Shown here: positions 1-11,042 of the stretch, in pieces | Layout of the letters: the number at the start of each line of letters is the position of its first letter | How positions within the stretch are numbered: the first letter of the stretch is position 1 | Source of the DNA: Gammaproteobacteria bacterium | GTDB lineage: Bacteria > Pseudomonadota > Gammaproteobacteria > Chromatiales > Chromatiaceae | Assembly (NCBI GenBank): GCA_011389885.1 | Contig: JAABTK010000030.1 | Location: 1-47,819, forward strand | DNA: 47,819 nucleotides | Reading direction: 5' to 3' | Program-made: the position numbers and the translations under genes | Notes under the pieces: model-generated | What the model was told of the DNA's origin: nothing | The model's database searches: none | Seen by the model: only the letters and a program-made list of their open reading frames with translations

Positions 1-1018
<1,018 letters not shown>

Positions 1019-1101
1019 TATAACACCCAAATGCTTTGGGTGCGGCAAGCGACGCAACATCCCGCGCCCCTGCGATCTCACCAATGGCTCGTAACCGTTT
1101 T

Positions 1102-1219
1102 TGTCTGGCGGCCATAGAGCCGTGGAACCACCTGATCCCTTACCGAACTCAGAAGTGAAACACGGCATCGCCGATGATAGTGTGGGGCTTCCCCATGCGA
1201 AAGTAGGTCACCGCCAGGC
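1102..1219 (+). rRNA. rrf: 5S ribosomal RNA
   Basis: The sequence follows the E. coli 5S RNA closely, with the conserved internal block CCGAACTCAGAAGTGAAAC at about 1144-1162. The ends TGTCTGGCGG and CCGCCAGGC pair to form the terminal helix. It lies about 80 bases after the 23S end, in normal rRNA operon order. No tRNA gene follows it. Confidence 0.97.
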
Positions 1220-1228
1220 CCTTGTTCC

Positions 1229-1263
1229 AAAACCCCGCCTAGTCTTCTAGGCGGGGTTTTTTT
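1229..1263 (+). terminator. rRNA operon terminator
   Basis: A strong GC-rich stem, CCCCGCCTAG paired with CTAGGCGGGG around a TCTT loop, is followed by eight T. It sits about ten bases after 5S and is the expected Rho-independent end of the rRNA operon. Confidence 0.93.
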
Positions 1264-1690
1264 ATGCCCGCAAAAAAGCCCCTGCTAATCGGCCCGGTGC
1301 GCCTGCGCACAAATACCGGAAACAGCGGTTTTTAAGACCGCAGAGGGCGCAGGGGGGTGTTGGTTAAAAACTCGGGTGGCCATGGGCGGTTGGTTGCATG
1401 AAGGGTTCCCTCCCCGACCCGGGGCGGAACCGCATCATGGTCTAGCCGCGCCCCCGCAAGGCGCGTCAGGTTCCCGCCTGTAGCGAAGTGAGTATGCGCG
1501 TCCATTCGCGGTTCAATGGCCCGCTTCGCCTCGCTCCCCCACGAGTCGAAGCGATGCGCCTCGTTCCTCGGCGCAGCCCATTCCCGGCGCGAGTCGATCG
1601 GCAACGAAGGCCCTCTCTCGCCAGGGTGCAAAGGGCGCTAAGCAAAAACCTTTTCCTCGCTGCGCCCTCTGCGGCGACTGGAAGGAGAGG
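1264..1690. repeat. Intergenic gap holding dispersed repeat pieces
   Basis: No gene is seen here. Positions 1548-1690 match the reverse complement of about 22806-22948 over roughly 140 bases with scattered mismatches; shared blocks include GATGCGCCTCGTTCCTCGGC, a GTCGATCGGC segment and AAAGGGCGCTAAG. Around 1340 there is GCAGAGGGCGCAGG, and around 1497 GCGTCCATTCGCGGTTCAA, which resembles a stretch near 17670. All belong to the intergenic repeat material seen throughout this window. Confidence 0.75.
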
Positions 1691-1891
1691 TCAACCGCCG
1701 CCAATCGCTTGCACGACCTCGACCTTGTCTGCGGCCCGCAGCGGGTGCTCCTGATGCCGGCTCTTGGGTATCAGTTCACCATTCACCTCCACCGCAAACC
1801 GCTTGTCTCCGAGGTCGAGATCCTTGATAAGATCCGCGAGGCGGGCGTCGGCATCGGCCTCGTGGGGCTCGCCATTCACTGTGATACGCAT
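1691..1891 (-). CDS. thiS: Sulfur carrier protein ThiS
   Basis: This is a 66-residue ubiquitin-fold protein that, after C-terminal thiocarboxylation, donates sulfur to the thiazole ring of thiamin. It begins MRITVNGEP and ends AIGGG; the terminal Gly-Gly is the modification site of the family. An in-frame ATG lies 39 bases upstream, but the start at 1891 has an AGGAG site at normal spacing and gives the usual family length. ThiG, the normal partner, is not adjacent: the gene stands alone with repeat DNA downstream and a divergent gene upstream. Being an unrelated ubiquitin-like sulfur carrier is possible but less likely. Confidence 0.9.
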   Translation of the reverse strand: MRITVNGEPHEADADARLADLIKDLDLGDKRFAVEVNGELIPKSRHQEHPLRAADKVEVVQAIGGG

Positions 1892-2071
1892 TTTAGGGCG
1901 ATCTCCTGTTGCAAAAGGTCGATAAGGCATTGTAGTTTGTAGATGGTAACGGATCCGGGATCAGCAAGAAACCGTAAGCGGCCCCAGCCTTCTTGCACTG
2001 GCCTGCGCGAGTGGGCCTTAAGGCGCCGGGTTCGGAGGGGGCGGCTTTTTCCTTTAATTGAGGAGTTGAGT

Positions 2072-2674
2072 ATGATCAAAAAACTCGTGCAAAGTGTTTT
2101 TTTCGTCACCGCGGTCGGCATTACGGGGGCGCCTATGGCCGAGACGGCCGGGGCGAAGACCGCTGAAGACCAAGGAACGGAGCAGCCGCAGGCCGGTGAA
2201 ACCAGTAAGCCCTGTGCGCGCGGCAATGCCGGGCCTGGCTATATGCAAGGCTATGCGGGCCACCCGGGCCAAGGGCGTCCCATGGGTTATGGTCCGATGT
2301 CGCAACCCAGACCCGGCATGGGGATGCAGCAGCCCGGACGCGGCATGGGGCCTGGCCCAGGGGCGCGCATGGCCGGTCCCGAGGCGATGATGCAGCAACG
2401 CCTGGACTCTATGGCCCAGCAACTGCAAATCACCGAAGAGCAACAGGAGGCGTGGGGCGCGTTCACAGAAACCCTGATGGCGCAAATGTCCAATCGGCAT
2501 GCCAGCATGGCCGGGCGCTCCGGGCCTCCGACCCTGGATGATCGCATTGAGGCTATGAAAAACAAGGCGGAGGCGATGAAGAATATGGCCGGCGCGCTCG
2601 AAGCGCTTATGCAGGCGTTGAGCGACGAGCAACAGGCGATGTTCGAGCGGTTTGGCATGATGGGGGGGCGATAA
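2072..2674 (+). CDS. Met/Gly/Pro-rich periplasmic protein, Spy/CpxP (LTXXQ)-like
   Basis: This 200-residue protein is likely exported: an N-terminal signal peptide starts MIKKLVQSVFFVTAVG, with probable cleavage near the AETAGA region. Residues about 55-110 are rich in Met, Gly, Pro and Gln, with repeated GMG, QPG and RPG patterns. A helical region follows with the motif LQITEEQQEAW, which fits the LTXXQ signature of Spy/CpxP-type periplasmic chaperones and metal-stress proteins, and then more Met-rich helices. The start at 2072 is chosen because AGGAG at 2061-2065 precedes it. Metal or copper binding by the Met-rich region is inferred only. It is followed by a 240-base gap. Confidence 0.7.
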   Translation: MIKKLVQSVFFVTAVGITGAPMAETAGAKTAEDQGTEQPQAGETSKPCARGNAGPGYMQGYAGHPGQGRPMGYGPMSQPRPGMGMQQPGRGMGPGPGARMAGPEAMMQQRLDSMAQQLQITEEQQEAWGAFTETLMAQMSNRHASMAGRSGPPTLDDRIEAMKNKAEAMKNMAGALEALMQALSDEQQAMFERFGMMGGR

Positions 2675-2914
2675 GCGTAAAGGTATACTTATGTCGGCTG
2701 CCGGCCTATCGGCGGCCGATGCCCTGATGGTTTTTGATGTCTCGGCTTGCCCCGGCTTGCGTGTTTTGCCAGGAAGACGAAACACGGGTGCGTGCGTTAT
2801 ACTATTGGCCTCTTCTGAATTTCCAATTGTCTTGTCCAAGGAATGGAAAAAGCCCCCAGTCGGCGCCGAGCACGGATAGATTGCGTCGGCTGATCTGGAT
2901 CAGCAGGCCCCATT

Positions 2915-5440
2915 GTGTCACTTCTTGCAGTCGCAGAGCAGCATATCCTGGAATCCCAGAACCTCACCGTTCGCGAAGTGATCCGTTCGCGCATCTTGCA
3001 GTGCGATCATGCGGAGTCCGTGGCCGATGTCGCGGCGAGGATGCACGGTGCGGGTTGCAGTTCGATCATCGTGACCCGGGACGGCGAGCCGGTTGGGATT
3101 TGGACCGAACGCGATTCGCTCGCCATCGATTTTTACAATCCCGCAAGCGTTGGACGGCAAATCAGTCAGGTGATGAGCAGCCCGATCAAGACGGTGGACG
3201 GCGACATCCCCTTGCATGAGGTCTCGGTGCGGTTTCGCAACGACCGGGTGCGGCATTATCTGGTGTTGGACCAGGGCCGGCCCATCGGCGTGGTCACCCA
3301 AACCGATGTGGTAATGAATCAAGGGATTGAGCACTATCTGCATTTGCGCTCGGTGGATACCGCCATCAGTGGGCCGCCGCTGGTGCTCGAAGCCGACTCG
3401 GCCTTAGGGGCTGGCGCCGATTTGATGCGTCGCGAGCGTGTTGACGCGGCGCTGGTGATCTACCCGGATGGCGAGTGCGGGATTATCACGGAGCGGGATT
3501 TAATTCGCCTGATCGCAGAGCGGCGGCTTGATGCCCCGGTTGGCGATTCGGCCAGTCGCCCCTTGATCACGGTGGCGCCGAATGTCAGCCTCTACCGGGC
3601 GCGGAACACCTTATTGGAGGGCCGCGTTCGGCATGTCGGGGTGCTGGACGCAGGCTCTGGCAAGGTGATTGGCATCGTTAGTTTTTCCGACATTTTGTCC
3701 GGCATCGAGCTGGTTTACGTCAAAGAGCTGCGGCAGGCGCTCGAAGAGCGCAACCAGGCCTTGACCGTCTCCCGGCGCAACCTTCAGTTGGCGGACAAGG
3801 TGATTGAAAGCTCGCTGGAGGGGATCATCGTCACCGATGCCGCGCAACGGATCGTGAACGTCAACCCGGCCTTCACGCGCATGATGGGCTACGAGCCCCA
3901 GGCGGTGATCGGCGAGCGGCCTTCGATGTTCAGCTCCGGCCGCCATGGCCCCGAGTTTTATCGCCTGATGTGGGAAAGCATCGGCGAAAATGGCCATTGG
4001 CAGGGCGAGATTTGGAACCGCCGGGCCAACGGCGAGGTGTTTCCCGAGCTGCTGACCATTACGGCGATTACGGACGATAACGGCGGCGTCACTCATTACG
4101 CGGCGGTGTTCAGCGATATCAGTGAACTCAAGGAGAACGAACAAAAGATCCGCCATTTGGCGTATTACGATCCGCTGACCGGCCTGCCCAACCGGCGTTT
4201 GTTCCAGGATCGGCTGGGCATGGCCATCGCCCACGCCCATCGCGGCGGGATTCGGCTGGCCTTGATCTTTGTCGATCTCGACCGCTTCAAACGCATCAAT
4301 GATAGCTTGGGGCACGAGGCCGGAGACCGGGTGCTGAAGACCGTGGCCGATCGGCTCGCCGGGGTGGTGCATGAAGACGATACGGTGGCGCGCCTAGGCG
4401 GTGATGAGTTCGTGGTGATGCTCTCGGATCTGAAGCACGAAGAGGGCGCGGTGACGGTGGCGCAGCGCATCTGCGAGGCCATGAACGAGCCCCTTGATGT
4501 CGGTTCGGCCGAATATTCGGTGGTCACTTGCAGCTTGGGCATTAGCCTCTATCCCGAGGACGGCCTGAGCCTGGAGGAATTGGTCCGCAACGCGGATTCG
4601 GCCATGTACCGAGCCAAAGACCTCGGGCGTAACAACTTTCAGCTCTACTCGCCGGAGATCAACGCCCGCAGCCTCGAGCACCTGGCAATGGAAAATAACC
4701 TGCGGCGGGCCTTGGAGCAAAAAAACCTGGAGGTGCATTATCAGCCGCTGGTGCGCATGAGCGACGGCCAAGTGGCGGCGGCCGAGGCGTTGCTGCGGTG
4801 GAACCACCCCGACCTCGGTCGCGTTGACCCGGGGGATTTCATCTCGTTGGCGGAGGAGACCGGATTGATCGCGCCCATCGGCGAGTGGGTGCTGGATACG
4901 GTGTGCGCCCAAATCGAGGCCTGGGATCGGGCCGGACGACCGCGCTTGGAGGTCTCGGTGAATATCTCGCCGATTCAGTTTCGGAACCAGGATTTCCCGA
5001 AACAGGTGGCGGGCGTGCTGGCCCGCTATGCGATAGAGCCTTCGCGCATTACGTTGGAACTCATCGAGACGGTGCTGGTGGAGGATGCGGTGGAGAACAT
5101 CCGCATCCTGCAGGCCCTGCGCGCCCTCGGCGTCGGGCTCGACCTAGACGACTTCGGCACCGGGTATTCATCGCTGAACTACCTGAAGCGATTTCCGATC
5201 AATCGCCTGAAGATCGACCGCGTGTTCGTGCGCGATCTGGGCAAGAGTGAAAGGGACAACGCCATCGTCGCGGCGATCATCCAACTTGCGCACAGCCTTG
5301 GTTTAGAGGTGGTGGCGGAAGGCGTGGAGCAGGCCGAGCAGCTGGAGTTTCTGCGCCAAAGCGGCAGCGATTGGGTGCAAGGTTTCTACTATGGCGGGGC
5401 CCTCGACGCAGCGGCCTTCGCCGCCGCGCACTGGGATTGA
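2915..5440 (+). CDS. CBS-PAS-GGDEF-EAL cyclic di-GMP signalling protein
   Basis: This 841-residue protein has an intact diguanylate cyclase and an intact phosphodiesterase domain. In order: four CBS motifs forming two pairs (about residues 18-270), a coiled linker, a PAS domain (about 290-405), GGDEF (about 410-580) and EAL (about 590-840). The active-site GGDEF is present at 495-499, and EAL at 624-626 followed by LLRW; DDFGTGYSSL lies further on, so both activities may be retained. No transmembrane segment is seen, so it is probably cytoplasmic. CBS pairs usually sense adenine nucleotides and PAS often binds a small ligand or heme. The GTG start at 2915 lacks a clear ribosome site and is uncertain. 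Confidence 0.93.
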   Translation: MSLLAVAEQHILESQNLTVREVIRSRILQCDHAESVADVAARMHGAGCSSIIVTRDGEPVGIWTERDSLAIDFYNPASVGRQISQVMSSPIKTVDGDIPLHEVSVRFRNDRVRHYLVLDQGRPIGVVTQTDVVMNQGIEHYLHLRSVDTAISGPPLVLEADSALGAGADLMRRERVDAALVIYPDGECGIITERDLIRLIAERRLDAPVGDSASRPLITVAPNVSLYRARNTLLEGRVRHVGVLDAGSGKVIGIVSFSDILSGIELVYVKELRQALEERNQALTVSRRNLQLADKVIESSLEGIIVTDAAQRIVNVNPAFTRMMGYEPQAVIGERPSMFSSGRHGPEFYRLMWESIGENGHWQGEIWNRRANGEVFPELLTITAITDDNGGVTHYAAVFSDISELKENEQKIRHLAYYDPLTGLPNRRLFQDRLGMAIAHAHRGGIRLALIFVDLDRFKRINDSLGHEAGDRVLKTVADRLAGVVHEDDTVARLGGDEFVVMLSDLKHEEGAVTVAQRICEAMNEPLDVGSAEYSVVTCSLGISLYPEDGLSLEELVRNADSAMYRAKDLGRNNFQLYSPEINARSLEHLAMENNLRRALEQKNLEVHYQPLVRMSDGQVAAAEALLRWNHPDLGRVDPGDFISLAEETGLIAPIGEWVLDTVCAQIEAWDRAGRPRLEVSVNISPIQFRNQDFPKQVAGVLARYAIEPSRITLELIETVLVEDAVENIRILQALRALGVGLDLDDFGTGYSSLNYLKRFPINRLKIDRVFVRDLGKSERDNAIVAAIIQLAHSLGLEVVAEGVEQAEQLEFLRQSGSDWVQGFYYGGALDAAAFAAAHWD

Positions 5441-5557
5441 AGCGGGCTCGGTTGCGCCCAGGCGCCTTGGGGGCGCAGGGCGAATAAAGCGCTGCCGGCG
5501 GTATGAGATTCCAGCCGCCGATCCGGCGGTCGGTTGGTTTCTCAAGCGAGGCCGCGC

Positions 5558-6034
5558 TCAGTCCTTGAAGCGATCATGGCAACCGCCGCAGGCGCGCCCG
5601 ACTTCGTTAAAGGCCTCCCTGGCGGCGTCTTTGTCTCGGCTTTCCACCGCGGCGACCAAGGCCGCGGCGCGTTCTTGCATCGTTTGATATTTGCGCTCGA
5701 AACCCGCCCAGTCGGTCCAGATCTCAGGCAGCGCCCCAGTGAATCCGTCGGTGGAGTCTGCCGGGAAACCCTCCAGCAGGTCCAGCCGGGTTGCGTGTTC
5801 GAGTTCACGCGCGTGTTTGGCGAACTCCTTGGCATTGAACTTGGCGTCCCCGTTCACCATGGCCTTCATCGAGTCCATGTTCCAGGCGTAGACCGCCATC
5901 ATGGCGTTGCGGTATTCGATGGCCTTTTTGTCGCTTTTGCCTTCCAGACTGATGTCTTGAGCTGAAGCCGCGCCAAAGCCTGTGAGCAGGGCGCAAAGCA
6001 TAACTGCGGAAAAGACGGCGGTACTGATTTTCAT
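5558..6034 (-). CDS. Cytochrome c' (class II c-type cytochrome)
   Basis: This is a 158-residue periplasmic cytochrome. Residues 1-25 form a signal peptide (MKISTAVFSAVMLCALL... cleaved after ASA). The mature part is a four-helix bundle type with a single heme site, CGGCH, close to the C-terminus in CGGCHDRFKD, which is the position diagnostic of cytochrome c'/c-556 (PF01322). These proteins bind NO or CO or carry electrons in sulfur and nitrogen oxidisers. GGAG sits seven bases before the ATG. It stands alone, divergent from gmk. Confidence 0.9.
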   Translation of the reverse strand: MKISTAVFSAVMLCALLTGFGAASAQDISLEGKSDKKAIEYRNAMMAVYAWNMDSMKAMVNGDAKFNAKEFAKHARELEHATRLDLLEGFPADSTDGFTGALPEIWTDWAGFERKYQTMQERAAALVAAVESRDKDAAREAFNEVGRACGGCHDRFKD

Positions 6035-6078
6035 CGCGTTACTCCGGTTAATTTTGATATGAACACAACCTCTGGTAA

Positions 6079-6816
<738 letters not shown>

Positions 6817-6879
6817 CCCGGAGGCCGCTCGGCGCGCATAATCGACGTTCGCTTTTCGCAGTGCGAAAGGCGTCATAAT

Positions 6880-6995
6880 GGCGGCCCGCATCGGTCCCCC
6901 CGCAACGATAAGCTGTGAACTCGGTCAGGCCCGGAAGGGAGCAGCCGCAGCAGTGGATTCGTGTGCCGGGGTGTGGCTGGTGCGGGCCGCCACCC
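6880..6995 (+). ncRNA. ffs: 4.5S RNA of the signal recognition particle (small bacterial SRP RNA)
   Basis: The sequence folds as one long hairpin: GGCGGCCCGCAT at 6880-6891 pairs with GTGCGGGCCGCC near 6980-6992. The apex has the invariant Ffh-binding region GGTCAGGCCCGGAAGGGAGCAGCC, with the GGAA tetraloop, and the returning strand carries GTGTGCCGGGGTGTGGCTGG, very close to E. coli 4.5S RNA. Exact ends are estimated. It lies between gmk and the convergent PilZ-like gene. Confidence 0.96.
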
Positions 6996-7009
6996 CCTCC
7001 AATTCGGTT

Positions 7010-8875
7010 TTAACCCGCGTCCGCGGCCAAACCATCCAAGATTTCGACGCTAAACAACGGCGCCTTCGGATCGGGCACGAGTTCCCCCGCCTTGCGGACG
7101 CCGAACTCATAGGCCTCGAAACCCTTGCCGGCCTCCGCCGGCGGGCCCGCCAACGCAATCGGCAGTTCTCGCTTGCAGCACTCCAGCAGCAGCGGGGTTT
7201 GGCGCACGTCCTGAATGAACGGCAGCACCAGCAGGGTCTTGCCCGAGCGCGGGTGGCGCCCGACTACGGCCGGCAGATTACGGCTTATAAGCTGTTTGGA
7301 GGCGACCCCCAAGGTCACGGCTCGCGCCTGTTCGGCGATTCGTTCCACCCCGAAGATCAAATGCCGGGCCTCGGTCTCGCGGATCCAGCGCACCATGCAG
7401 ACCGCGGGCGGTGCGGCCCCATGCTCTCGCAGCCCGATGATATCCCCTACGCCCAGCTTGAGGGTCCCGGGCAAGACGATCTTCAACTGGAGGCCGAAGT
7501 TGGAGCGGTCCCGCACCTCGGCGGAGAAGAAGCGTTCGGCTAGGCTGTCACGCGCCTTCCACGGATCCAGCAGGGCGTCGTCATCCAGCGGCTGGCGGGT
7601 CGACGACAGCGCAGGAGCAACGGGGGCTTTATCGCCGAACGCCGGCAGGCCGGCGCTCGTTGGGGCGGGATCTTCGAAGTCGTCGATGGAGAACGCCAGC
7701 CCCTTGGGCGTTTGGGTCAGGGCCTCGTGATCGGGCGCCGCTGGCGTATCGTCATGCAGGGCCAGGCCTGGCTCATCGTCGAGCAAAAAGTCCATGCCCC
7801 GGGTCTGCGCCGGTTCAGGCGTCGCGGCGGACCCTGGCGGCGGCATCTCCAAGGCCTTGCAGATGCCGCGGATCGAAAACACCGCTTCGACGGTGGCGTC
7901 TGGCTCGGCATCGCGCTGATCGTTTCGTTGCGGGCGCTGGCGCCAGAATTGCCGCAGGGTCTCCAGGGTCGCGACCGAAATGCGCGCGTCGTCATTGAGC
8001 GTCAGGGTTTCGAGGTTTTCCTGTTGCGCCTGCGAGGATAGGTGCGCGAGGTGCGCGGCCAGCTTGCCCATATCCATTAACGCGCACTTGCCGGCGGCGC
8101 AACGCTGGCAATGGTCGGCGGCGGGGCTGGGCGGACGATCGGACATGGGGTCGATTTGGAACGGATGCTGTTCGCGGTCCATATCCTCGCGGCACACCTT
8201 GATTTCTATATCCCGCTCCCACAGGCTCAGGCTGTGTTTCAGCTCCTCGGTCTGCACGGCGGTGATCCCATGCAGCGGGATCAGGGACAGCAACAGGGTT
8301 CGCTTGTAGAGCTGGTCCAAGGTGGCGGCGAGGTACCCCGGAAAACCCGGAAACTCGATTATGCGATCCGCTTGTTTTTGCTTTTTGGCCAGCAGATACA
8401 GCCGATTGATCCGCAGCCAAAGCTGTTTCGGCGGCGGCTGGTCGAGCAGCGAGTGGTTTCGCACCGCCAAAAAGCTGTAGAACAGAATACGGTGGGCCAG
8501 GGTCTGCCACAGCCCGCCCGGGGTCTTTTGCCCCTGTTGGGCGGCCTCGTGGAGTTGCCGCAAAATGGTTTGATAACCGCCGATGGCGCCCAGGGCGATG
8601 CGGTCGGCCGCCGCGGCGGCCTGCCGCGTGCGTGGGTCCAGTGGGAATTGCACCTCAGTGAGCTTTTGGTGCTGCTCGGCCAAGTTTTGCCCCAGCGCCG
8701 GGCCGATGGCCTCCAGGGCCTCCAGGCGCTGGCGGGGCGTGAGCTGGGTCTGCTGGCCCTGGCGCAGGGCCTCGATCAGCCCTTGGCTCGCTTGCTTGCG
8801 GTGCTCGGTCTGGTTTTGGCGTTTGAGCCAGCGTTCCACCGCATCCGCGCCGCCTCTCCAATCAAGATCTGTCAT
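7010..8875 (-). CDS. Large protein with PilZ-like C-terminal domain
   Basis: This is a 621-residue cytoplasmic protein without signal peptide or membrane segment. The first 340 residues are mostly helical and contain a Cys cluster, CQRCAAGKC, around residue 265, which could bind a metal. A Pro/Asp-rich linker follows. The C-terminal part (about 435-560) resembles a PilZ beta-barrel: DRSNFG near residue 455 fits the D/NxSxxG half of the cyclic di-GMP signature, but the preceding RxxxR motif is not clear. Binding of cyclic di-GMP is therefore uncertain. The start at 8875 has GGAAG at good spacing. It is divergent from dnaX. The function of the N-terminal part is not recognised. Confidence 0.6.
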   Translation of the reverse strand: MTDLDWRGGADAVERWLKRQNQTEHRKQASQGLIEALRQGQQTQLTPRQRLEALEAIGPALGQNLAEQHQKLTEVQFPLDPRTRQAAAAADRIALGAIGGYQTILRQLHEAAQQGQKTPGGLWQTLAHRILFYSFLAVRNHSLLDQPPPKQLWLRINRLYLLAKKQKQADRIIEFPGFPGYLAATLDQLYKRTLLLSLIPLHGITAVQTEELKHSLSLWERDIEIKVCREDMDREQHPFQIDPMSDRPPSPAADHCQRCAAGKCALMDMGKLAAHLAHLSSQAQQENLETLTLNDDARISVATLETLRQFWRQRPQRNDQRDAEPDATVEAVFSIRGICKALEMPPPGSAATPEPAQTRGMDFLLDDEPGLALHDDTPAAPDHEALTQTPKGLAFSIDDFEDPAPTSAGLPAFGDKAPVAPALSSTRQPLDDDALLDPWKARDSLAERFFSAEVRDRSNFGLQLKIVLPGTLKLGVGDIIGLREHGAAPPAVCMVRWIRETEARHLIFGVERIAEQARAVTLGVASKQLISRNLPAVVGRHPRSGKTLLVLPFIQDVRQTPLLLECCKRELPIALAGPPAEAGKGFEAYEFGVRKAGELVPDPKAPLFSVEILDGLAADAG

Positions 8876-9092
8876 GCTATGCTTCCACTCGGCTCTGCCC
8901 TTGGTTTCCAGGCGCCGGCCTGCCTGCTTGCCGGCGCTTGTTTCCGCATCCGGGTCGAATATACCACGCGTGTGCTCGAAAAAATGTCAGGCGGGGCCTG
9001 AATTTGCGAAAATCTTGCCGCTTTGTGAACTGCGTCGCTCATTTCGGGTACACTGCAAAGCTTCTGTTCCATCATTGAGAAATTCGGCTGCC

Positions 9093-10967
9093 ATGTCTTA
9101 CCAGGTACTCGCGCGCAAATGGCGCCCCCGTAAATTCGCAGAACTCGTTGGCCAGCAGCCTGTGGTGCAGGCCCTGACCAATGCGTTGGATAATGATCGC
9201 CTGCACCACGCCTATCTATTCACCGGCACCCGGGGCGTGGGCAAGACGACCTTGGCGCGCATTCTGGCCAAGTCCTTGAACTGCGAAACGGGGGTGTCTT
9301 CCCAGCCGTGCGGCGAATGCAGCATTTGCCGCGAAATCGACGAAGGGCGCTTCGCCGACTTGCTCGAAGTGGACGCGGCCTCCCGCACCAAGGTGGAGCA
9401 GACCCGCGAGCTATTGGAAAACGTGCCCTACGCCCCGGTGCGCGGGCGCTACAAGGTGTACCTTATCGACGAGGTGCACATGTTCTCCGACAGCAGCTTT
9501 AACGCCCTGCTGAAGACCCTGGAAGAGCCGCCGCCGCATGTAAAATTCCTGCTCGCCACCACCGACCCGCAAAAGGTCCCGGTGACGGTGCTCTCGCGCT
9601 GCCTGCAATTTAACCTCAAACGCATCCCGGCGGATCGCATTCAAGCGCATTTGGAGGATGTGCTGGGGCGCGAGTCCGCACCCTTCGAGACCCCGGCGCT
9701 GCGCCTGTTGGCGCGGGCGGCGGACGGCAGCATGCGCGACTCCCTGAGCCTGCTGGATCAGGCCATCGCCTTTGGCGCCGGGCAGGTCCGGGAGGCCGAT
9801 GTGCGCGCCATGCTGGGCGCACTGGAGGGTGAATACGCCCTGCACCTGTTGCAAGGCTTGGCCGCGGGCGATGCCGCCGCGGTGCTGGCCCAGGCGGCGG
9901 AGATTGCCGAACGCGCCCCGGATTTCGGCGCGCTCTTGCAGGAGCTGCTGGCCCTGCTGCACCGGGTGGCGCTGGCGCAAATGGTCGCCGAGACCCTGGA
10001 CGACTCGCAGGGCGACGAGGCCGCGCTGCGCGATCTCGCGGCCGCCATGAGCCCGGAAGACTGCCAGTTGTTCTACCAAATCGGGCTCATCGGTCAGCGT
10101 GACCTGCCCTTGGCGCCGGACCCGCGTAGCGGCTTTGAAATGGTGCTGCTGCGCATGCTGGCCTTTCGGCCGACGGACGCGGGCGCGCCGCCGCCCTCCG
10201 GGGCGCCTGTGCGCCGTCAATCCGCGCCGGCCGCCGGGCATTCGCCGCCGCCGACAGGCGCAGCGGCGCCGGCTGAGACGGGTCCGAAGGCCGTCAGGAG
10301 TATCCTGGAGTCCGCGGCCCCGGGGCGTGCAACGCCCCAAGAGCGCCCAGGGACGCCAACGCAGCCCCCCCGGGCCGAGACTGAAAGGCGCCCCGCCGCG
10401 GCGCAGCCGGCGGCAACGCCGCCCGAGGCCGCCGCGGATGCTCAGCCCGAGGCGCGGGCGCTGCAAGCCAAGCCCGAGCCTGCCCCGGTGATTGAGCCCC
10501 AGCCCGAGCCGGTGATCGAGCCTCAGCCAGCCCCTCAGGCGGCGGATTTGGCGGCGGATCAGGCGCATCCGCCCGCGGCCCCTGGCGACCCCGCAGCCTG
10601 GCCGGAATTGGTCCAGGCACTGCGGCTCGGCGGCATGGCCCGGCAATTGGCGGCCAACTGCATTTGCAGGGAGTGGGCCGCGGACCGCATCGAGCTGGTG
10701 CTCGACCAGGCCCATCGCCAGCTGCGCGTGGCCCGAACCGAAGACAATCTGCGCAGCGCGCTGGAGCGCCATTTCGGCCGCCCCATGGAGCTACGGATTC
10801 GAGCGGGCCAGGTCACCGCGGTGACCCCGGCGGGGCTGGCAGCCCGGGATCGTGAGCGGCGGTTGCACGAGGCCGAGCAAATCATGCTTGCGGACCCGCT
10901 GAGTCGGTCGCTGCAAGAGCAATTTGGCGCGCGCCTGGTTGCGGGGTCTGCGCGTCCGCTCGATTAA
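9093..10967 (+). CDS. dnaX: DNA polymerase III subunits tau/gamma
   Basis: This 624-residue protein is the clamp-loader ATPase that opens the beta sliding clamp and, as tau, links polymerase cores to the helicase. The Walker A motif GTRGVGKT is at residues 45-52. Zinc-binding cysteines are at 64, 73, 76 and 79, DEVH (Walker B) at 126-129, and the sensor region LLATTDPQKVPVTVLSRC follows. After the AAA+ core (to about 370) comes a long Pro/Ala/Glu-rich linker with EPQPEP-type repeats, and then the tau C-terminal domain. No A-rich slippery site like that of E. coli is seen, so a gamma form by frameshifting is not supported. The start at 9093 gives the canonical MSYQVLARKWRP. Confidence 0.97.
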   Translation: MSYQVLARKWRPRKFAELVGQQPVVQALTNALDNDRLHHAYLFTGTRGVGKTTLARILAKSLNCETGVSSQPCGECSICREIDEGRFADLLEVDAASRTKVEQTRELLENVPYAPVRGRYKVYLIDEVHMFSDSSFNALLKTLEEPPPHVKFLLATTDPQKVPVTVLSRCLQFNLKRIPADRIQAHLEDVLGRESAPFETPALRLLARAADGSMRDSLSLLDQAIAFGAGQVREADVRAMLGALEGEYALHLLQGLAAGDAAAVLAQAAEIAERAPDFGALLQELLALLHRVALAQMVAETLDDSQGDEAALRDLAAAMSPEDCQLFYQIGLIGQRDLPLAPDPRSGFEMVLLRMLAFRPTDAGAPPPSGAPVRRQSAPAAGHSPPPTGAAAPAETGPKAVRSILESAAPGRATPQERPGTPTQPPRAETERRPAAAQPAATPPEAAADAQPEARALQAKPEPAPVIEPQPEPVIEPQPAPQAADLAADQAHPPAAPGDPAAWPELVQALRLGGMARQLAANCICREWAADRIELVLDQAHRQLRVARTEDNLRSALERHFGRPMELRIRAGQVTAVTPAGLAARDRERRLHEAEQIMLADPLSRSLQEQFGARLVAGSARPLD

Positions 10968-11042
10968 CGGTAGAATAGCGCTGAACAGGGGCCGTCAATC
11001 CGACGGATCCTTCCCGCGAATACCCTAAAGAGGAGGTAGCCC

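Noticed and set aside
1021-1101. tRNA in the rRNA operon region
   Set aside because: Neither the 23S-5S spacer nor the part after 5S shows a T-loop with an acceptor stem; no tRNA was found elsewhere in the window either.
10440-10560. Programmed frameshift site in dnaX for a gamma subunit
   Set aside because: No A-AAA-AAG or similar slippery run was found in the linker.
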